A stretch of DNA of 15,652 nt, taken from CAZTXD01 sp964617995. GTDB taxonomy: Bacteria; Actinomycetota; Acidimicrobiia; Spongiisociales; ZC4RG35. Below, piece after piece: positions 12,985 through 15,652 of this stretch. Numbering within the stretch: the stretch's first letter is position 1; every line of letters begins with the position of its first letter. Location: NCBI GenBank assembly GCA_964617995.1, contig CAZTXD010000083.1, positions 1-15,652 of the forward strand, in the 5' to 3' direction. The notes beneath the pieces are model-generated. The model did no database searches. It saw nothing but the letters and a program-made list of their open reading frames with translations, and had not been told where the DNA came from. The position numbers and the translations under genes are program-made.

Positions 12985-13881
12985 ATGACCCCGTCCATGG
13001 ACCATGTCCTGTCCCGGGCAGCCGATCTTCGGGGGGCGGGGGCGGCTTTCGCCCTGGCCACGGTGACGTGGCGACAGGGACCCTCATCCGGAAAGGGCGG
13101 CTCCAAGGCAGTGATCCACCCCGACGGCAGCGTGGAAGGCTGGATAGGTGGGGCGTGCGCCCGTCCCACGGTGGTAAGGGAGGCACTGGCTGCCCTCACA
13201 GACGGCCGACCTCGCCTCCTGATGCTGGGAGCCGAGGATCGGCGTCCCGAGGTGGTGAACGTGCCGATGGCATGTAGCAGCGAAGGCGCCATGGAGGTCT
13301 ACGTGGAACCGATACTCCCCACTCCCGACGTCCACATCGTGGGGTCGTCGCCGATGACGGCCACCCTCGCCGAGCTGGCCCGGTCCCTGGGCTGGAGGGT
13401 GAGGACATACGACGAGCCCGTCTTCGAGGCGGTGGGTGAATCGTCGATGATCGTGGTGGCCACCCAGGGCCACTTCGACGAGCCGGCGATGGAAGCGGCC
13501 CTGTCGACCGGCGCCCGCTATGTGGGCCTGGTTGCGTCCGAGAAGCGGGCGGCGTCCGTGCGGGCATGGCTGCAGGAGCGCGGCATCGGACCCGACGCCC
13601 TGGCCCGGATGCGCTCGCCCGCGGGTCTCGATCTGGGACCGGTCGAGCACATCGAGATCGCCGTCGCGGTGCTCGCCGAGCTGGTGGCGCTGCGCGCCGG
13701 CGGCGGCTTCTCCGCTGCCGTGGAGGTGTCCGAACCCGAGTCGGCCATCGACCCGGTGTGCCGGATGACGGTGGAGGTGGAGGGGGCCCGTTTCGTCTCG
13801 CCCCATGGCGGTGCGACGTACTACTTCTGCGCCGCCGGCTGTCAGCGTGCCTTCGAAGCCGACCCGAGCAGCTTCATCTGA
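12985..13881 (+). CDS. XdhC/CoxF-like molybdenum-enzyme maturation protein fused to a C-terminal YHS metal-binding domain
   Basis: XdhC proteins bind molybdenum cofactor, help sulfurate it and insert it into xanthine dehydrogenase-type enzymes; the cox-operon relative CoxF takes part in finishing the CO dehydrogenase centre. The 298-residue product has the XdhC_CoxI domain (about 1-110: FALATVTWRQGPSSGKGGSK, WIGGACARP with C58, and CSSEGAMEVYVEP). A Rossmann-type XdhC_C domain follows (about 112-235: VHIVGSSPMTATLAELARSL, MIVVATQGHFDEPAMEAAL). A YHS domain closes the protein (255-298: IDPVCRM with C259 and M261, then YYFCAAGC with C282 and C286). YHS domains accompany copper and heavy-metal transport proteins, hence a metal role is inferred. 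The first ATG lies 52 bp after coxL; ATG at 12997 is an alternative. It is the last gene of the operon. Confidence 0.9.
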   Translation: MTPSMDHVLSRAADLRGAGAAFALATVTWRQGPSSGKGGSKAVIHPDGSVEGWIGGACARPTVVREALAALTDGRPRLLMLGAEDRRPEVVNVPMACSSEGAMEVYVEPILPTPDVHIVGSSPMTATLAELARSLGWRVRTYDEPVFEAVGESSMIVVATQGHFDEPAMEAALSTGARYVGLVASEKRAASVRAWLQERGIGPDALARMRSPAGLDLGPVEHIEIAVAVLAELVALRAGGGFSAAVEVSEPESAIDPVCRMTVEVEGARFVSPHGGATYYFCAAGCQRAFEADPSSFI

Positions 13882-13905
13882 ACGCCGGTACCGTCAAACA
13901 CCGGC
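13882..13905. terminator. Weak hairpin at the convergent end of the cox operon and nnr gene
   Basis: Only 12 bp separate the two converging stop codons. GCCGGT (13884-13889) and ACCGGC (13900-13905) form a 6-bp stem with a 10-nt loop that reaches into the end of the minus-strand gene. There is no U-run on either side, so it would be at best a weak, possibly bidirectional, terminator. Confidence 0.3.
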
Positions 13906-15255
13906 CCATCTCCCCACCCGGGTGGCCAGCCGATCGGCTGTGACGGTCGTCTCGCCGGCGAGATCCACCGCCGCCACTCCGTGCCAATGCGCCGCCGAGA
14001 ACGCAGCCTCCAGCCCCGACAGACCCCGCGCCCACAACGCGGCCACCATCCCCGCCAGGACGTCTCCCGTTCCGATGCTGGCCAGCTCGGGCCCTCCGCT
14101 CACGACCGCCCAGGGCGTCCCGCCGTCGCTGACGAATGTGGGCCAGCCCTTGATGAGGACCACGGCCGCCAGCTTCTCGGCAAGCCGGGAGGCCGTCTCC
14201 GGACCGGGGGGATCGGCGCTCAGCCGGGTGAGCTCGCCGGCATGGGGAGTGATGACCAGCTCCGCGGAGGAGCGCTCCAGGACCGGGGCCGACCGCAGAG
14301 CGTCGGCGTCTGCCAGAACCCGACCCTCCTCCCCGAGGACTTGCTCCACTACATCGGGTTGATCGCCCAGCCCCGGCCCCACCACTACGACGTCGTATCT
14401 GGGGAGCACCCGATCGAGATCCTCGAGGCGATGGGTGAGCAACTCGGGACCCAACCCCGCCACCACCTCAATCTCCGGTGACGCCACGCCCACGGCGCCG
14501 GCACCGAAATGGAGGGCGGCACGGCCGGCGAGGACGGCCGCCCCCGCCATGCCGGGCCCGCCTCCCACCACCAGCACCGAACCGGCCGACCACTTGTGGG
14601 CGCGGGGAGGTCGGGGCGGGCGGGGGGCGTCGTCGTCCTCCACGACCCGCATCACCGGCGCCGGCTCGCCGAGCCCGATGTCGGCGACCGTGACCTGCCC
14701 GCAGTGCTCGGGGCCGGCATCGAGCAGGTGACCCGGCTTCAGCGCTCCGAAGGTGATCGTGCGGTCGGCGCGGAAGGAAGCGACATCGACGCGTCCGGTG
14801 TCGGGATCCGTTCCCGTGGGAATGTCCACGGCCACCACCGGGGGCCCCGGCTCCATCCACGGTTCCACCACCTCGGGGAGACCCGAACGGAACCCTCCCC
14901 CGAAGAGGGCGTCGACCACCAAGTCGACCGACCCCGGGTCTCCCATCCCGGTCACGGGAACCCCGGATCGCCGGGCAACACGAGCCGCTTCCTGCGCCGC
15001 CTCGGTTCTGGGTGGCAACAGGGCCTCCACGTGCACGGCCACTCCCCGACGACGGAGATGACGCGCCGCCACATATCCGTCTCCGCCGTTGTTGCCGGGC
15101 CCGCACAGCACCGCCACCCGGGAGCCGTAGCCGATTCCCATCTCTGTGACGGCGAGGGCCACAGCCAGACCGGCCCGGTCCATCAGGACTCCCACCGGAT
15201 CGGCGGCACCCTCATCCATGCGGGCGGCTTCCTCGGTGGTGACCACGGGGATCAC
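13894..15255 (-). CDS. nnr: Bifunctional NAD(P)H-hydrate epimerase / ADP-dependent (S)-NAD(P)H-hydrate dehydratase
   Basis: It repairs damaged NADHX and NADPHX: the N-terminal domain epimerises R to S forms and the C-terminal domain dehydrates the S form with ADP. The 453-residue product shows both. NnrE (YjeF_N, about 1-205) has the VLCGPGNNGGDGYVAARHL loop, VDALFGGG and AVDIPTGTDPDTG. NnrD (ribokinase-like, about 215-453) has HKWSAGSVLVVGGGPGMAGA, VVGPGLG, ITPHAGELTRL and ASIGTGDVLAGMVAAL with catalytic D398. GTG at 15255 is chosen by the N-terminal IPVVTTEEAARMDEGA pattern; no clear ribosome-binding site is visible in the 19-bp gap behind acpS. The acpS-nnr pairing is common in actinobacteria. 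Confidence 0.96.
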   Translation of the reverse strand: MIPVVTTEEAARMDEGAADPVGVLMDRAGLAVALAVTEMGIGYGSRVAVLCGPGNNGGDGYVAARHLRRRGVAVHVEALLPPRTEAAQEAARVARRSGVPVTGMGDPGSVDLVVDALFGGGFRSGLPEVVEPWMEPGPPVVAVDIPTGTDPDTGRVDVASFRADRTITFGALKPGHLLDAGPEHCGQVTVADIGLGEPAPVMRVVEDDDAPRPPRPPRAHKWSAGSVLVVGGGPGMAGAAVLAGRAALHFGAGAVGVASPEIEVVAGLGPELLTHRLEDLDRVLPRYDVVVVGPGLGDQPDVVEQVLGEEGRVLADADALRSAPVLERSSAELVITPHAGELTRLSADPPGPETASRLAEKLAAVVLIKGWPTFVSDGGTPWAVVSGGPELASIGTGDVLAGMVAALWARGLSGLEAAFSAAHWHGVAAVDLAGETTVTADRLATRVGRWAGV

Positions 15256-15274
15256 GAGACGCCGTCGATCCGGG

Positions 15275-15652
15275 TCACTCGTGCTCTCCCACCGCCACGG
15301 CCATCACCAGAGCGGAGGTGTCGGTGTGGGTGATGGTCACGAGCACGTCCGTGACCCCCAGCATCTCTGCCCTGACAGCGGCGTTTCCCGACATCCTCAC
15401 CCGCGGTTGCCCCCCGCCGGTGATCTCGATGTCGGTCCAGCGAATCCTCCTCCAGCCGGTCCCCATCGACTTCATCACAGCTTCCTTCCCGGCGAAGCGG
15501 GCGGCGAGACGGCGCGCCGGGTTGGCGAAGCGGAGGGCGTATTCCCGCTCGTGGGGCGTGAAGCAGCGCTCGATGAAGCGTGGGTACTTGGCCAACACTG
15601 CCCCGACCCGGTCGATGTCCGCCAGGTCGACGCCGAGCCCGATGATTCGCAT
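15275..15652 (-). CDS. acpS: Holo-[acyl-carrier-protein] synthase
   Basis: It transfers 4'-phosphopantetheine from CoA to the serine of acyl carrier protein, activating fatty-acid synthesis. The 125-residue product is full length: GLGVDLADIDRV with the Mg2+ ligand D9, the FTPHERE(Y) segment, and RRLAARFAGKEAVMKSMGTG with the second metal ligand E57, then the C-terminal VTITHTDTSALVMAVAV strand. The ATG occupies the last three bases of the window, and the family N-terminus (M-x-I-G-x-G-x-D) shows this is the true start. Its promoter or upstream partner lies outside the window. Confidence 0.96.
   Translation of the reverse strand: MRIIGLGVDLADIDRVGAVLAKYPRFIERCFTPHEREYALRFANPARRLAARFAGKEAVMKSMGTGWRRIRWTDIEITGGGQPRVRMSGNAAVRAEMLGVTDVLVTITHTDTSALVMAVAVGEHE

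Noticed and set aside
1..15652. Insertion sequence, prophage, CRISPR or tRNA-linked integration signs for the cox island
   Set aside because: No transposase, integrase, direct-repeat pair, repeat-spacer array or tRNA gene was found by reading both strands.

Overview
The window reads as chromosomal DNA of a high-GC actinobacterium. The gene order is the evidence: alr, tsaE, tsaB, rimI, tsaD, groES, groEL on one strand is the order known from mycobacteria, with acpS and nnrE/nnrD close by as in Streptomyces. GTG starts, 4-base ATGA/GTGA overlaps and a CIRCE-controlled groESL agree with this. A lineage such as Acidimicrobiia is plausible but is only inference. No IS element, integrase, tRNA, rRNA or CRISPR array was seen.

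Layout. (1) 1-1494, minus strand: 5' part of groEL (cut by the window edge), groES, and a promoter carrying two tandem CIRCE-like operators. (2) 1495-1802: non-coding, structured, with a rho-independent terminator for the gene upstream. (3) 1803-7096, minus strand: a tightly packed operon alr - P1-family peptidase - type 4 uracil-DNA glycosylase - tsaE - tsaB - rimI - tsaD. It joins D-alanine supply, DNA repair and the t6A37 tRNA-modification machinery; most junctions overlap. (4) 7157-9075, plus strand: a soluble GAF-containing histidine kinase and its NarL-type response regulator, overlapping by ATGA. (5) 9200-13881, plus strand: a compact aerobic carbon monoxide dehydrogenase operon, coxM-coxS-coxL, followed by an XdhC/CoxF-like maturation protein with a C-terminal YHS metal-binding domain. 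CoxL carries the form I active-site loop AYRCSFR, so this is a true CO dehydrogenase type and not a xanthine dehydrogenase. (6) 13894-15652, minus strand: bifunctional NAD(P)HX epimerase/dehydratase and AcpS.

How it fits together. The two minus-strand housekeeping blocks (acpS-nnr and alr...tsaD-groESL) look like one conserved neighbourhood split by a plus-strand island (7157-13881) holding the kinase/regulator pair and the CO dehydrogenase operon. The regulator pair lies just upstream of coxM, with nested inverted repeats in the 124-bp gap, so it is a good candidate for controlling CO oxidation. CO dehydrogenase needs a Mo-S-Cu centre. The XdhC-YHS fusion behind coxL is the most interesting gene here, because the YHS module offers a possible route for copper or sulfur delivery. 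The usual accessory genes coxD, coxE and coxG are absent from this window.
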